From positions 69,205,024 to 69,269,023 of the forward strand of contig OX352763.1 of assembly GCA_947095585.1 (NCBI GenBank): DNA of 64,000 nt. The letters are read 5' to 3'. A model generated the notes under the pieces. It made no database searches and was not told where the DNA came from. It saw nothing but the letters and a program-made list of their open reading frames with translations. The position numbers were made by a program, and so were the translations under genes. The stretch is from Nephrocerus scutellatus. Its lineage: Eukaryota; Arthropoda; Insecta; Diptera; Pipunculidae. How positions within the stretch are numbered: the first letter of the stretch is position 1; each line of letters begins with the position of its first letter. Shown piece after piece: positions 1-11,757 of the stretch.

Positions 1-44
1 TTTTTGTAAGTATACGATTTGATTTACATTAAATTTAAATTAAG

Positions 45-1000
45 CCAGGAATTAGGTACCCATTGGTATCCATATACTTCTATATTTAGATACATAATAG
101 CGACAAAAAGAATAAAATGTGTACTTAAATTAATCAAGGAATTTGGTACCCATCGCTATCCATGTGCTTATATATTTTAATATATAATATCGATAAAGAA
201 TGAAATGAGTACTTAAATTAATCAAAGAATTTGGTACCCATCGGTATCCAAGTGCTTATCTATTTAAATATATATTATCGATGAAGAATGAAATGTGTAC
301 TTAAAGTAATCAAGGAATTTGGTACCCTTCGGTATCCATGTACTTATATATTTAAATATATAGTAGCGACAAAAGAATTAAATGTGTACTTAAATTAATC
401 AAAGAATTTGGTACCCATCGGTATCCATGTGCTTATATATTTAAATATATATTATCGATGAAGAATGAAATGTGTACTTAAAGTAATCAAGGTATTTGGT
501 ACCCATCGGTATCCAAGTGCTTATATACTTAAATATATATTATCGATGAAGAATGAAATGTGTACTTAAAGTAATCAAGGAATTTGGTACCATTCGGTAT
601 ACATGTACTGATATATTTAAATATATAATAGCGTCAAAAGAATTAAATGTGTACTTAAATTAATCAAAAGGAATTTGGTACCCATCGATATCCAAGTGCT
701 TATATATTTAAATATATAATATCGATAAAGAATGAAATGTGTACTTAAAGTAATCAAGAAATTTGGTACCCTTCGGTATCCATGTACTTATGTATATATT
801 TAAATATATAGTAGCGACAAAAGAATGAAATGTGTACTTAAAGTAATCAAGAAATTTGGTACCCTTCGGTATCCATGTACTTATGTATATATTTAAATAT
901 ATAGTAGCGACAAAAGAATGAAATGTGTACTTAAAGTAATCAAGGAATTTGGTACCCATCCATTGGTATCCATTGGTATCCATTGGTATCCAAGTGCTTT
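45..1000. repeat. ~89-bp AT-rich minisatellite, unit 1
   Basis: About eleven repeats of roughly 88-92 bp. Each carries aatttggtaccc, an inverted AT core (tatatttaaatata) and cgataaagaatgaaatg. GGTACC occurs near 55, 145, 234, 321, 409, 498, 586, 677, 767, 857 and 951. Two repeat subtypes alternate: one with tatcgatgaag, the other with tagcgacaaaag. No credible coding sequence; the short open frames across it are artefacts of the repeat. Confidence 0.9.
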
Positions 1001-1324
1001 TATATTTAAATATATATTATCGATAAAAATGAAATGAAAATGACCAAGGAAATGAGATTATCAACGGCATTTAGAATTACCACTCTGAAATAATAGCAAG
1101 TTTTTAGTTACTTGGACAATCGGTACTTATCTGCATCTCCATCGCCAGCGCTGTCGACGAACATGTGAAGTCGGTCGTTGCTTACTGAAATTTTCTTTTA
1201 AAATTACATTATTAGAGTTAAACCGAATTCTATAACCCATTATATTGGGGTGGTTTTTTTTTTTTTTTTTTTTTTGTTTGTTATCGGATCACCAAAGGGG
1301 TGACCAAATTTGGGGTCGTGTAGG

Positions 1325-1622
1325 GTTGGTGCTGCTGCACGGCAGCCCGGTGGTGGCGTATTACCACTGATGAAATGGGTTAGTGCTGCTGCACTGCTGC
1401 TGCACGGCAGCTCGGTGGTGGCGTATTACCACTGATGAAATGGATTGGTGCTGCTGCACTGCTGCTGCACGGCAGCCCGGTGTTGGCGTATTACCACTGA
1501 TGAAATGGGTTGGTGCTGCTGCACTGCAGCCCGATGGTGGCGTATTACCGCTGATGAAATGGGTTGGTGCTGCTGCACTGCTGCTGCACGGCAGCCCGAT
1601 GGTGGCGTATTACCGCTGATTA
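1325..1622. repeat. CTG-rich 53/65-bp minisatellite, unit 1
   Basis: Five repeats of ggcagcccggtggtggcgt, attaccactgatgaaatggg, ttggtgctgctgcac. Repeats differ by a 12-bp internal duplication (ctgctgcactgctgctgcac versus ctgctgcac), giving lengths near 53 or 65 bp. Both lengths are 2 modulo 3, so all frames stay open for short distances; the Cys- or Ala-rich ORFs seen here are repeat artefacts. Preceded by a T run at about 1256-1275. Confidence 0.9.
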
Positions 1623-2150
1623 ATCCAGTTAAAGGCAAAAACGATCGAAAGATTGAATAATGTAGAGATATTTAATACACTTTTGTGCTAGTTAAGCATT
1701 GACTTCCTAAACTCTTAATGTTGAAATTGAAAACTTTCCGATAACACCATTAAATTTATCTGTATATTCACAGAATTTTCGCGATTTTCATTTGCAGGGT
1801 GATGGCAAAATTAATTAATTTAAATATTCCGTTGAAGATATAAGCGTGCTCACAAATTTTTTTTTTTCAACACTATTTTTGTCACACCACCCTCATTTCA
1901 TTTTAAGCAACAATATTTACATGTACACACTTTTCGGACATATAATCTTTAAATGAAATCAATAATTCTTGTGTTGGTTTAAATTTGCGTGACTCGTTTT
2001 AAGGTTTTCCACATCATGCAGTTAACGTGATCACTCCGAGAATCTCAGTTTGTAACTCGTATTGAAATGTAAGTACAGTATTTTAAATTATCAACAGGTA
2101 ATTCCAAGATGATGGAAACCACTTTAAAGCGAAAAAAAAAAAACAATATA
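1622..2150. repeat. Spacer A of the array (non-coding, conserved)
   Basis: This stretch runs from ccagttaaaggcaaaaacg to just before the spacer B motif gatgggcacgcc. It recurs almost unchanged at 8213-8745, 11757-12290 and 24494-25035, and is missing from units 4 and 5. I see no coding sequence or RNA gene in it. It contains T and A homopolymer runs that vary between units. Confidence 0.75.
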
Positions 2151-2340
2151 CTGCCGAAGATGGGCACGCCAACCAAAAAAACTCAACTAAATCGTGATCC
2201 GGACAAACAGTCACCGCACCGGTCAGCAAGTGGATCACAACTCGTTGTTGCACTTTACGTTCTTCTTTGAGTATTCTTTTTCCAGACGCATACCAAAACT
2301 GTTCGCTGCAACGGCGAGACAGTTGCCAATGCGTAAGAAG

Positions 2341-2700
2341 GGGATGGGGAGTGACGCCATCACCCAAAGCGAAAACGAATATCTATAACAATACTGCAAT
2401 ACAATATTATTATGTATACAGAAAATTATGCATCTGATATCGCCTGATTTGACGAAATAGATGATAATGCGCAAAAATGGGATGGGGAGTGACGCCACCA
2501 ACCCAAAGCGAAATCGAATATATATAACAATACTGCAATACAATATTATTATGTATACCGAAAATTATGCATCTGATATCGCCTGATTTGACGAAATAGA
2601 TGATAATGCGCAAAAATGGTATGGGGAGTGACGCCACCAACCCAAAGCCAAAACGAATATACATAATAATAATGCAATACAATATTATTATATATGCGAA
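2341..2700. repeat. ~139-bp minisatellite, unit 1
   Basis: The motif gggatggggagtgacgcc recurs at 2341, 2479 and 2618, so the period is 138-139 bp. Each repeat also has caatacaatattattatgta and gcctgatttgacgaaataga. The block lies directly downstream (minus-strand sense) of the integrase tail and ends with an AATAAA on the minus strand. The same block recurs at 5881-6230, 8931-9150, 12476-12695, 13857-14075, 17884-18240 and 21410-21625, with one to three copies each. Confidence 0.88.
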
Positions 2701-2832
2701 CATTTTATTGGCGAACAAACTAGGGTTGGAAGGGGTTTCCCAAAGTAAACAATTATCATTGATTCCCAGTGTCCGCTAGAAAACTGATAATGAGCGTGAA
2801 CAGTGTTCAGAGCTTCATTAGCTGGAAACGGA

Positions 2833-5690
2833 CTATTCAGGTGCCTTGCACTTCTGTAGATCCTTTGCATGATACACGCCTAAGAGTTTTCCTTTCGCAT
2901 TTTCGATCTCATAATAGGCTGTGCCTAACTTTTTCCTTACTTTGGACTTGACGAAAGTTGGGGCCAATTTGGCACTAAACCTTTTTCCTGCGTTACTTTG
3001 TACAAAGTTACGACTAAAAACTTCTTCTCCGACATCGAACGTAATGGGCCTAGAGCAAATTGTAACGTTGGGAGTTTTTATCGTGTGCAATGTTCATGTT
3101 TTCTTTGGCCTTTTGCCTAAGTAGCGCAAACGCATCTTGACGAGCCAAACGAGAGTCTTCCTCTGAGGAAAGTTATTTCAAGTTCCGCAGTAGTTGATAG
3201 TCCGAGCCATGCGTAATCATGTTTTGTCCGAAAACGAGATAATACGAAGTGGATCCGGTGGACTGGTGGATGGTGTTCCAAAGGGAACAAGAAATGGCAC
3301 TCACGTTTAAGTCCCAAGACGTGTGATCCTTGCCGAGATATGCCCTGATCGAAGATAAGATTGATCGGTTCACCCTTTCCGATGAGTTTGCTTGGAGAGA
3401 ATAGATAGCAGTGCACATATGCGATATGCCATACTTAGTCAAGAACGATTCAAACAAGTTATACTTGAATTGGAATCCATTATCAGACAAGATAGTCTGA
3501 GGAAATCCGCAGAAATGAAAGAAATTTTCCTCAAGGAAATTACAAATGCCAGGGGAAGTAAACTGTTTGAGGGGTTTCAAAAAGGGAAACTTCGTTAAAT
3601 GATAAAGCACAATGAACAATCCCATATATTCCCATGTTTGGATCTGCGGTAAGGTGCCAACAGGTCTATATACAACCTTTGGAAAGGACGATCAGCAGTC
3701 AATGGTCTTCCCATTGGTGGTCTGAGAACAATGTTCGGACTTTTAACACAACGACAAATTTCGCACTGCGTGACATAGTCTTGTTTTACCATGCCAGGCC
3801 AAAAGAGATGACGACGAAGTTTTTCAAGCGTTTGTGCAATTCCGCAATGGGCGGAGGTTGTTGAATTATGCGCATGACTCAAAACTTCAGCCGTTAAACC
3901 TGCCGGCACCCACAATTTCCATGAATTCGATTCTTGGTCCATATTCCCAGTAGCATACTCATTTCGTTTGTAGATGTAGTTATCGACAATCTTCAAGTCG
4001 GGAAACTGTTTGATTTTCAGCGATCTTCTCTTTCAACTCGTTGTACTCAACAGAGGAGAATTGATCAGAGGACAAGTCAATCATCGGTTCTACATTTTCT
4101 ATTGCATTCACTTCGTAACCTTTGCGTGATAGAGCATTGGCAACAACGTTTTCCGAACCACGACGGAGTTTTATTGAAAAAACAAAACCTTGAAGCTTGA
4201 GCGCCCATCTAGCGAGTCTGCCACTAAGGTCTTTTTGGTTCATTAACCATTGAAGGCTAGCGTGATCGGTTATGTTCGAAAACTCTTGTCCTTCAACATA
4301 GCAACGGAATTTCTTTACGCTTTGAACAGCTGCAAGGCATTTCTGCTCTGTCACTGAATAATTTCTCTGTGCCTTATTCAATTTTTGCGAAAAATACACA
4401 ATCGGTGCTTCGATGCCTTTTGTTCAATTGGGCTAGAACGCTTCCGATTCCCCATTGACTTGCATCGCAGACAATTGTAAAAGGACGAGAATAATCTGGA
4501 GTGGCCAGAAAAGGGGCTGTAGTCAGCAACGATTTCAATTCATCAAAAGCAATTTGCGCTTGCGGATTCCATTCAAACTTTCTGCTCTTTTTCAAAAGCT
4601 CGGTGAGCGGACAAGTAACAGTTGAAAAGTTAGGAATGAATCGCCTGTACCACCCTGCTAGTCCTAAGAAACGACGCATTTGCCGAATAGAGGTGGGAAC
4701 AGGAAAGTCAGGAATCGCGGTAATCTTATCTGTGTCAGTTTTCAAAGTTCCATTCCCTATAATAAAACCTAAATATTTGACCTCTTACATGCAAAATTTA
4801 CTTTTGCTGATATTGATCGTAAGCCCAGCCTTTTTTATCAGAAATGCAAACTTCTTGTAACAGACACAGATGTTCGTCGAAAGTTTCAGACAACACGAGC
4901 AGATCGTCCAGGTAGACGAAGACTTTTTCACGCAAGGTATTCGGAATGACACGATCTATTAGTCTTCACATGGTTTGTGGTGCATTGCACAGTCCGAAAG
5001 GCATTACCTTATATTGGTAAAGGGGCCGGTTCGGTACCGTGAACGCAGTCAGACAACGAGAGTTTTTCTCTAAAGGTATTTGCCAGAAGGCATCCTTTAG
5101 ATCCAAGCTACAAATGAATCTTGCCTTCGGTAGTCGGCTCAGCATTCCATCAATATGAGGCAATGGGTATGCATCCTTCAAGGTAACGGAGTTGACTTTG
5201 CGAGAATCCAGACACAATCTGACTTTGCCAGGTTTTCTAACTAGAACGACTGGTGAACTCCAAGGACTACTGGATTCATCGATTATTTCTAATTGAAGCA
5301 TGCGATCGATTTCTTTAAACATTTCCTTTTCCACGTTTGGGGAAATAGGATAAAAGCGTTGTTTAATAGGCTTCGCCTATTACATGTTCGATTAGGTTCA
5401 TTCTACCAAGTCCTTCCTCTTCGAAAGATGGGAACGTTTTCTTGACGTTTTCCAACTTTTGCGTCTGGATTTCCGACAAGTCGTGCAGAGCCACGACTGG
5501 TTCACTCATGTTAATCTCCGAGATAATATTTGGAGCTAACTGGAAGGCCCTCCAGAAATCTACTCCCAAGTACAAATTTTGCGATAAAGTCGGTACAAGG
5601 AAAAGTTTTTTTTAATGCGTTTCTTCGCAAAAAGTAACATCGGTCAAGATATTGCCCAGTACTGGTTGTCGTTTTCCCTCAGCGGTACTA
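2833..5690 (-). pseudogene. Ty3/gypsy-type pol relic, copy 1 (array unit 1)
   Basis: Minus-strand remnant of a Ty3/gypsy pol polyprotein in standard order. The C-terminal half of the protease lies at 5363-5690 (GVDFWRAF block; the catalytic Asp region is missing). Reverse transcriptase is at 4374-5334, with its YLDD active site at 4902-4913. RNase H is at 3980-4399 (ITDHASLQWL). Integrase is at 2833-3996, with an HHCC zinc-binding region, a catalytic Asp in YIDLLAP, the second Asp in LSDNG, and a C-terminal tail. Breaks: frameshift near 5385, a TGA stop at 4963-4965 inside RT, a frame change near 4750-4790, and a small frameshifting deletion at the RT/RNase H boundary. No gag is attached; the protease runs straight into spacer B at 5690. 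Clear by motifs, not assignable to a clade here. Confidence 0.93.
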
Positions 5691-6358
5691 ACACGATGGG
5701 CACGCCAACCAAAAAAAACCCAACTAAATCGTGATCCGGACTAACAGTCGGCACGTTCGCACCGGTCAGTAAATAGATCACAACTCGTTGTTGCACTTTA
5801 CGTTCTTCTTTGAGTATGCTTTTTCCAGACGCATACCAAAACTGTTCGCTGCAACGGCGAGACAGTTGCCAATGCGTAAGAAGGGGATGGGGAGTGACGC
5901 CATCACCCAAAGCGAAAACGAATATCTATAACAATACTGCAATACAGAAAATTATGCATCTGATATCGCCTGATTTGACGAAATAGATGATAATGCGCAA
6001 AAATGGGATGGGGAGTGACGCCACCAACCCAAAGCGAAATCGAATATATATAACAATACTGCAATACAATATTATTATGTATACCGAAAATTATGCATCT
6101 GATATCGCCTGATTTGACGAAATAGATGATAATGCGCAAAAATGGTATGGGGAGTTACGCCACCAACCCAAATCCAAAACGAATATACATAATAATAATG
6201 CAATACAATATTATTATATATGCGAACATTTTATTGGCGAACAAACTAGGGTTTCCAGGGGTTTCCCAAAGTAAACAATTATCATTGATTCCCAGTGTCC
6301 GCTAGAAAACTGATAATGAGCGTGAACAGTGTTCAGAGCTTTATTAGCTGGAAACGGA

Positions 6359-6838
6359 CTATTCAGGCGCCTTGCACTTCTGTAGATCCTTTGCATGATA
6401 CACGCCTAAGAGTTTTCCTTTCGCATTTTCGATCTCATAATATGCTGTGCCTAACTCTTTCCCTACTTTGGACTTGACGAAAGTTGGGGCCAATTTGGCA
6501 CTAAACCTTTTTCCTGCGTTACTTTGTACAAAGTTACGACTAAAAACTTCTTCTCCGACATCGAACGTAATGGGCCTAGATCGCAAATTGTAACGTTGGG
6601 AGTTTTTATCGTGTGCAATGTTCATGTTTTCTTTGGCCTTTTGCCTAAGTAGCGCAAACGCATCTTGACGAGCCAAACGAAACGGGGGGTCTTGCGTCGG
6701 GCCTGCTCGACTGTCGTCATCATAAAAATTGCGTGCACGGGGTTTCGGGGCAGCAGTAGGGAAAGGGGGAAGTAGCAAAGGGAGAAAGAGAGAGAAAAAA
6801 AATACCAGAAATGGAAGCGTACCCGTAATGGTAGGCAT
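6359..6838 (-). CDS. Chimeric 159-codon ORF: hydrophobic leader + integrase tail, copy 1
   Basis: Residues 1-54 begin MPTITGTLPFLVFFFSLFLP, a strongly hydrophobic stretch resembling a signal peptide or membrane anchor. A Pro/Arg-rich linker and an acidic YDDD patch follow. From about residue 55 (LARQDAFALL) the rest equals the C-terminal tail of the gypsy integrase in the same array, which in the pol copies is preceded by SEEDSR instead. The join is therefore a recombination or deletion junction inside the element. The ORF is open from ATG to stop and identical at 9280, 12825 and 21755. No function is known to me; it may be a deletion by-product with no protein made. The ATG lies about 20 bp downstream of a CCTAGG-containing 5' region. 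Confidence 0.55.
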   Translation of the reverse strand: MPTITGTLPFLVFFFSLFLPLLLPPFPTAAPKPRARNFYDDDSRAGPTQDPPFRLARQDAFALLRQKAKENMNIAHDKNSQRYNLRSRPITFDVGEEVFSRNFVQSNAGKRFSAKLAPTFVKSKVGKELGTAYYEIENAKGKLLGVYHAKDLQKCKAPE

Positions 6839-7250
6839 GATCCCACCCGACTTTAGCCTAGGGAGACTTCAACGTACAGCTTACAGGATTAAATAAAACA
6901 TGAGTAAGGTTCGTATTCCGGTCTCTAAAGACCACTAATTTAAATTGCTTTATTCTCACTCGTATTAATTCGTTGGGATATTATAGCTAAGTTAGTCAAA
7001 TAAAATTTCATACTCTTAGTTAGAATGATTAAAATCAGAGTAATAGTTTATTATTATGATTCCTTTTAGCGTGTTTAAACAACGTAGTAATGTCCACCAT
7101 ATAAGTTGAATTCAGCGAGAAAAAAAAATTGTATACCAATAAATTTCCAGGGTTGGTAACCCTTTGCCTTTATGGATTGAACAAGTACACGATTTGTCTT
7201 TTTAAATCCGAATTAAGCAAAGAAAAAAAATTCATCGAACTCTTTTTTTT
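6839..7250. repeat. Conserved leader/5' region of the array unit
   Basis: About 410 bp directly upstream (minus-strand sense) of the chimeric ORF, ending in a T run at 7242-7255. It recurs at 9760-10171, 13305-13720, 17332-17748 and 22235-22648. It could be the 5' untranslated region or part of an LTR. I could not identify a primer-binding site or a clean TG...CA boundary. Small differences (tgtataccaa/tgtattccaa, attcatcg/atgcatcg) group unit 3 with unit 4. Confidence 0.6.
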
Positions 7251-7857
7251 TTTTTGTAAGTATACGATTTGATTTACATTAAATTTAAATTAAGCCGGGA
7301 ATTAGGTACCCATCGGTATCCATGTGCTTATATATTTTAATATATAATATCGATAAAGAATGAAATGAGTACTTAAATTAATCAAAGAATTTGGTACCCA
7401 TCGGTATCCATGTACTTATGTATATATTTAAATATATAGTAGCGACAAAAGAATGAAATGTGTACTTAAAGTAATCAAGGAATTTGGTACCCATCCATTG
7501 GTATCCATTGGTATCCATTGGTATCCAAGTGCTTTTATATTTAAATATATATTATCGATAAAAATGAAATGAAAATGACCAAGGAAATGAGATTATCAAC
7601 GGCATTTAGAATTACCACTCTGAAATAATAGCAAGTTTTTAGTTACTTGGACAATCGGTACTTATCTGCATCTCCATCGCCAGCGCTGTCGACGAACATG
7701 TGAAGTCGTTGCTTACTGAAATTTTCTTTTAAAATTACATTATTAGAGTTAAACCGAATTCTATAACCCATTATATTGGGGTGGTTTTTTTTTTTTTTTT
7801 TTTTTTTTTTGTTTGTTATCGGATCACCAAAGGGGTGACCAAATTTGGGGTCGTGTA

Positions 7858-8213
7858 GGGTTGGTGCTGCTGCACGGCAGCCCGGTGGTGGCGTATTACC
7901 ACTGATGAAATGGGTTAGTGCTGCTGCACTGCTGCTGCACGGCAGCTCGGTGGTGGCGTATTACCACTGATGAAATGGGTTGGTGCTGCTGCACTGCTGC
8001 TGCACGGCAGCCCGGTGTTGGCGTATTACCACTGATGAAATGGGTTGGTGCTGCTGCACGGCAGCCCGATGGTGGCGTATTACCGCTGACGAAATGGGTT
8101 GGTGCTGCTGCACTGCTGCTGCAGGGCAGCTCGGTGGTGGCGTATTACCACTGATGAAATGGGTTGGTGCTGCTGCACGACAGCCCGATGGTGGCGTATT
8201 ACCGCTGATTAAT
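7858..8213. repeat. CTG-rich minisatellite, unit 2
   Basis: Six repeats of the same 53/65-bp unit, ending at the same point (gctgattaatccagtt) as in the other units. Confidence 0.88.
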
Positions 8214-9279
8214 CCAGTTAAAGGCAAAAACGATCGAAAGATTGAATAATGTAGAGATATTTAATACACTTTTGTGCTAGTTAAGCATTGACTTCCTAAA
8301 CTCTTAATGTTGAAATTGAAAACTTTCCGATAACACCATTAAATTTATCTGTATATTCACAGAATTTTCGCGATTTTGCATTTGCAGGGTGATGGCAAAA
8401 TTAATTAATTTAAATATTCCGTTGAAGATATAAGCGTGCTCACAAATTTTTTTTTTCAACACTATTTTTGTCACACCACCCTCATTTCATTTTAAGCAAC
8501 AATATTTACATGTACACACTTTTCGGACATATAATCTTTAAATGAAATCAATAATTCTTGTGTTGGTTTAAATTTGCGTGACTCGTTTTAAGGTTTTCCA
8601 CATCATGCAGTTAACGTGATCACTCCGAGAATCTCAGTTTGTAACTCGTATTGAAATGTAAGTACAGTATTTTAAATTATCAACAGGTAATTCCAAGATG
8701 ATGGAAACCACTTTAAAGCGAAAAAAAAAACAATATACTGCCGAAGATGGGCACGCCAACCAAAAAAACTCAACTAAATCGTGATCCGGACAAACAGTCA
8801 CCGCACCGGTCAGCAAGTGGATCACAACTCGTTGTTGCACTTTACGTTCTTCTTTGAGTATGCTTTTTCCAGACGCATACCAAAACTGTTCGCTGCAACG
8901 GCGAGACAGTTGCCAATGCGTAAGAAGGGGATGGGGAGTGACGCCATCACCCAAAGCAAAACGAATATCTATAACAATACTGCAATACAATATTATTATG
9001 TATACAGAAAATTATGCATCTGATATCGCCTGATTTGACGAAATAGATGATAATGCGCAAAAATGGTATGGGGAGTGACGCCACCAACCCAAAGCCAAAA
9101 CGAATATACATAATAATAATGCAATACAATATTATTATATATGCGAACATTTTATTGGCGAACAAACCAGGGTTTCCAGGGGTTTCCCAAAGTAAACAAT
9201 TATCATTGATTCCCAGTGTCCGCTAGAAAACTGATAATGAGCGTGAACAGTGTTCAGAGCTTTATTAGCTGGAAACGGA

Positions 9280-9759
9280 CTATTCAGGCGCCTTGCACTT
9301 CTGTAGATCCTTTGCATGATACACGCCTAAGAGTTTTCCTTTCGCATTTTCGATCTCATAATATGCTGTGCCTAACTCTTTCCCTACTTTGGACTTGACG
9401 AAAGTTGGGGCCAATTTGGCACTAAACCTTTTTCCTGCGTTACTTTGTACAAAGTTACGACTAAAAACTTCTTCTCCGACATCGAACGTAATGGGCCTAG
9501 ATCGCAAATTGTAACGTTGGGAGTTTTTATCGTGTGCAATGTTCATGTTTTCTTTGGCCTTTTGCCTAAGTAGCGCAAACGCATCTTGACGAGCCAAACG
9601 AAACGGGGGGTCTTGCGTCGGGCCTGCTCGACTGTCGTCATCATAAAAATTGCGTGCACGGGGTTTCGGGGCAGCAGTAGGGAAAGGGGGAAGTAGCAAA
9701 GGGAGAAAGAGAGAGAAAAAAAATACCAGAAATGGAAGCGTACCCGTAATGGTAGGCAT
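9280..9759 (-). CDS. Chimeric leader + integrase-tail ORF, copy 2
   Basis: Encodes the same 159 residues as the ORF at 6359-6838, with the same flanks: 139-bp repeat downstream, leader region upstream. In this unit no other pol sequence is present, so the integrase tail exists only as part of the chimera. Confidence 0.55.
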   Translation of the reverse strand: MPTITGTLPFLVFFFSLFLPLLLPPFPTAAPKPRARNFYDDDSRAGPTQDPPFRLARQDAFALLRQKAKENMNIAHDKNSQRYNLRSRPITFDVGEEVFSRNFVQSNAGKRFSAKLAPTFVKSKVGKELGTAYYEIENAKGKLLGVYHAKDLQKCKAPE

Positions 9760-10219
9760 GATCCCACCCGACTTTAGCCTAGGGAGACTTCAACGTACAG
9801 CTTACAGGATTAAATAAAACATGAGTAAGGTTCGTATTCCGGTCTCTAAAGACCACTAATTTAAATTGCTTTATTCTCACTCGTATTAATTCGTTGGGAT
9901 ATTATAGCTAAGTTAGTCAAATAAAATTTCATACTCTTAGTTAGAATGATTAAAATCAGAGTAATAGTTTATTATTATGATTCCTTTTAGCGTGTTTAAA
10001 CAACGTAGTAATGTCCACCATATAAGTTGAATTCAGCGAGAGAAAAAAATTGTATTCCAATAAATTTCCAGGGTTGGTAACCCTTTGCCTTTATGGATTG
10101 AACAAGTACACGATTTGTCTTTTTAAATCCGAATTAAGCAAAGAAAAAAAATTCATCGAACTCTTTTTTTTTTTTTGTAAGTATACGATTTGATTTACAT
10201 TAAATTTAAATTAAGCCAG

Positions 10220-11080
10220 GAATTAGGTACCCATTGGTATCCATATACTTCTATATTTAGATACATAATAGCGACAAAAAGAATAAAATGTGTACTTAAA
10301 TTAATCAAGGAATTTGGTACCCATCGGTATCCATGTGCTTATATATTTTAATATATAATATCGATAAAGAATGAAATGAGTACTTAAATTAATCAAAGAA
10401 TTTGGTACCCATCGGTGTCAAAGTGCTTATCTATTTAAATATATATTATCGATGAAGAATGAAATGTGTACTTAAAGTAATCAAGGAATTTGGTACCCTT
10501 CGGTATCCATGTACTTATATATTTAAATATATAGTAGCGACAAAAGAATTAAATGTGTACTTAAATTAATCAAAGAATTTGGTACCCATCGGTATCCATG
10601 TGCTTATATATTTAAATATATATTATCGATGAAGAATGAAATGTGTACTTAAAGTAATCAAGGAATTTGGTACCATTCGGTATACATGTACTGATATATT
10701 TAAATATATAATAGCGTCAAAAGAATTAAATGTGTACTTAAATTAATCAAAAGGAATTTGGTACCCATCGATATCCAAGTGCTTATATATTTAAATATAT
10801 AATATCGATAAAGAATGAAATGTGTACTTAAAGTAATCAAGAAATTTGGTACCCTTCGGTATCCATGTACTTATGTATATATTTAAATATATAGTAGCGA
10901 CAAAAGAATGAAATGTGTACTTAAAGTAATCAAGAAATTTGGTACCCTTCGGTATCCATGTACTTATGTATATATTTAAATATATAGTAGCGACAAAAGA
11001 ATGAAATGTGTACTTAAAGTAATCAAGGAATTTGGTACCCATCCATTGGTATACATTGGTATCCATTGGTATCCAAGTGC
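10220..11080. repeat. ~89-bp AT-rich minisatellite, unit 3
   Basis: Same repeat as at 45-1000, about ten copies with the same alternation of subtypes. One repeat has tgtcaaag in place of tatccaag. That variant is shared with unit 6, linking these two units. Confidence 0.88.
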
Positions 11081-11401
11081 TTTTATATTTAAATATATAT
11101 TATCGATAAAAATGAAATGAAAATGACCAAGGAAATGAGATTATCAACGGCATTTAGAATTACCACTCTGAAATAATAGCAAGTTTTTAGTTACTTGGAC
11201 AATCGGTACTTATCTGCATCTCCATCGCCAGCGCTGTCGACGAACATGTGAAGTCGTTGCTTACTGAAATTTTCTTTTAAAATTACATTATTAGAGTTAA
11301 ACCGAATTCTATAACCCATTATATTGGGGTGGTTTTTTTTTTTTTTTTTTTTTTGTTTGTTATCGGATCACCAAAGGGGTGACCAAATTTGGGGTCGTGT
11401 A

Positions 11402-11757
11402 GGGTTGGTGCTGCTGCACGGCAGCCCGGTGGTGGCGTATTACCACTGATGAAATGGGTTAGTGCTGCTGCACTGCTGCTGCACGGCAGCTCGGTGGTGG
11501 CGTATTACCACTGATGAAATGGGTTGGTGCTGCTGCACTGCTGCTGCACGGCAGCCCGGTGTTGGCGTATTACCACTGATGAAATGGGTTGGTGCTGCTG
11601 CACGGCAGCCCGATGGTGGCGTATTACCGCTGACGAAATGGGTTGGTGCTGCTGCACTGCTGCTGCAGGGCAGCTCGGTGGTGGCGTATTACCACTGATG
11701 AAATGGGTTGGTGCTGCTGCACGACAGCCCGATGGTGGCGTATTACCGCTGATTAAT
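11402..11757. repeat. CTG-rich minisatellite, unit 3
   Basis: Same repeat number and order as in unit 2. Confidence 0.88.

Larger units (their letters stand above)
1..7255. repeat. Array unit 1 (longest)
   Basis: Module order: AT minisatellite about 45-1000; unique link 1000-1325; CTG-rich minisatellite 1325-1622; spacer A 1622-2150; spacer B 2155-2340; 139-bp repeats 2341-2700; gypsy pol relic 2833-5690; second spacer B 5698-5880; second 139-bp block 5881-6230; chimeric ORF 6359-6838; leader region 6839-7250. It is the only unit in which the pol relic is flanked on both sides by spacer B, 139-bp repeats and integrase tail, so those three modules form long direct repeats around pol. Confidence 0.85.
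7256..10176. repeat. Array unit 2 (2921 bp, no pol)
   Basis: Short AT minisatellite (three GGTACC repeats, about 7300-7510), CTG-rich block 7858-8213, spacer A 8213-8745, spacer B 8748-8930, 139-bp repeat 8931-9150, chimeric ORF 9280-9759, leader 9760-10171. This is the most compact unit and shows the minimal module set. Confidence 0.85.

Noticed and set aside
708..983. Open frames with repeated GTKFLDYFKYTFHSFVATIY on the minus strand across the AT minisatellite (also 10791-11066, 23354-23629)
   Set aside because: Translation of a minisatellite whose period is near a multiple of three. Frames break wherever the repeat length changes.
1..1045. CRISPR-like pattern of regularly spaced repeats
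   Set aside because: Repeats are contiguous without unique spacers, AT-rich, and the window is a eukaryotic genome with spliced exons.
1383..1660. Overlapping Cys-, Ala- and Gln-rich ORFs on both strands across the CTG blocks (also in units 2, 3 and 6)
   Set aside because: They follow directly from the 53/65-bp repeat, shift frame at every repeat, and occur on both strands. No start context or family resemblance.
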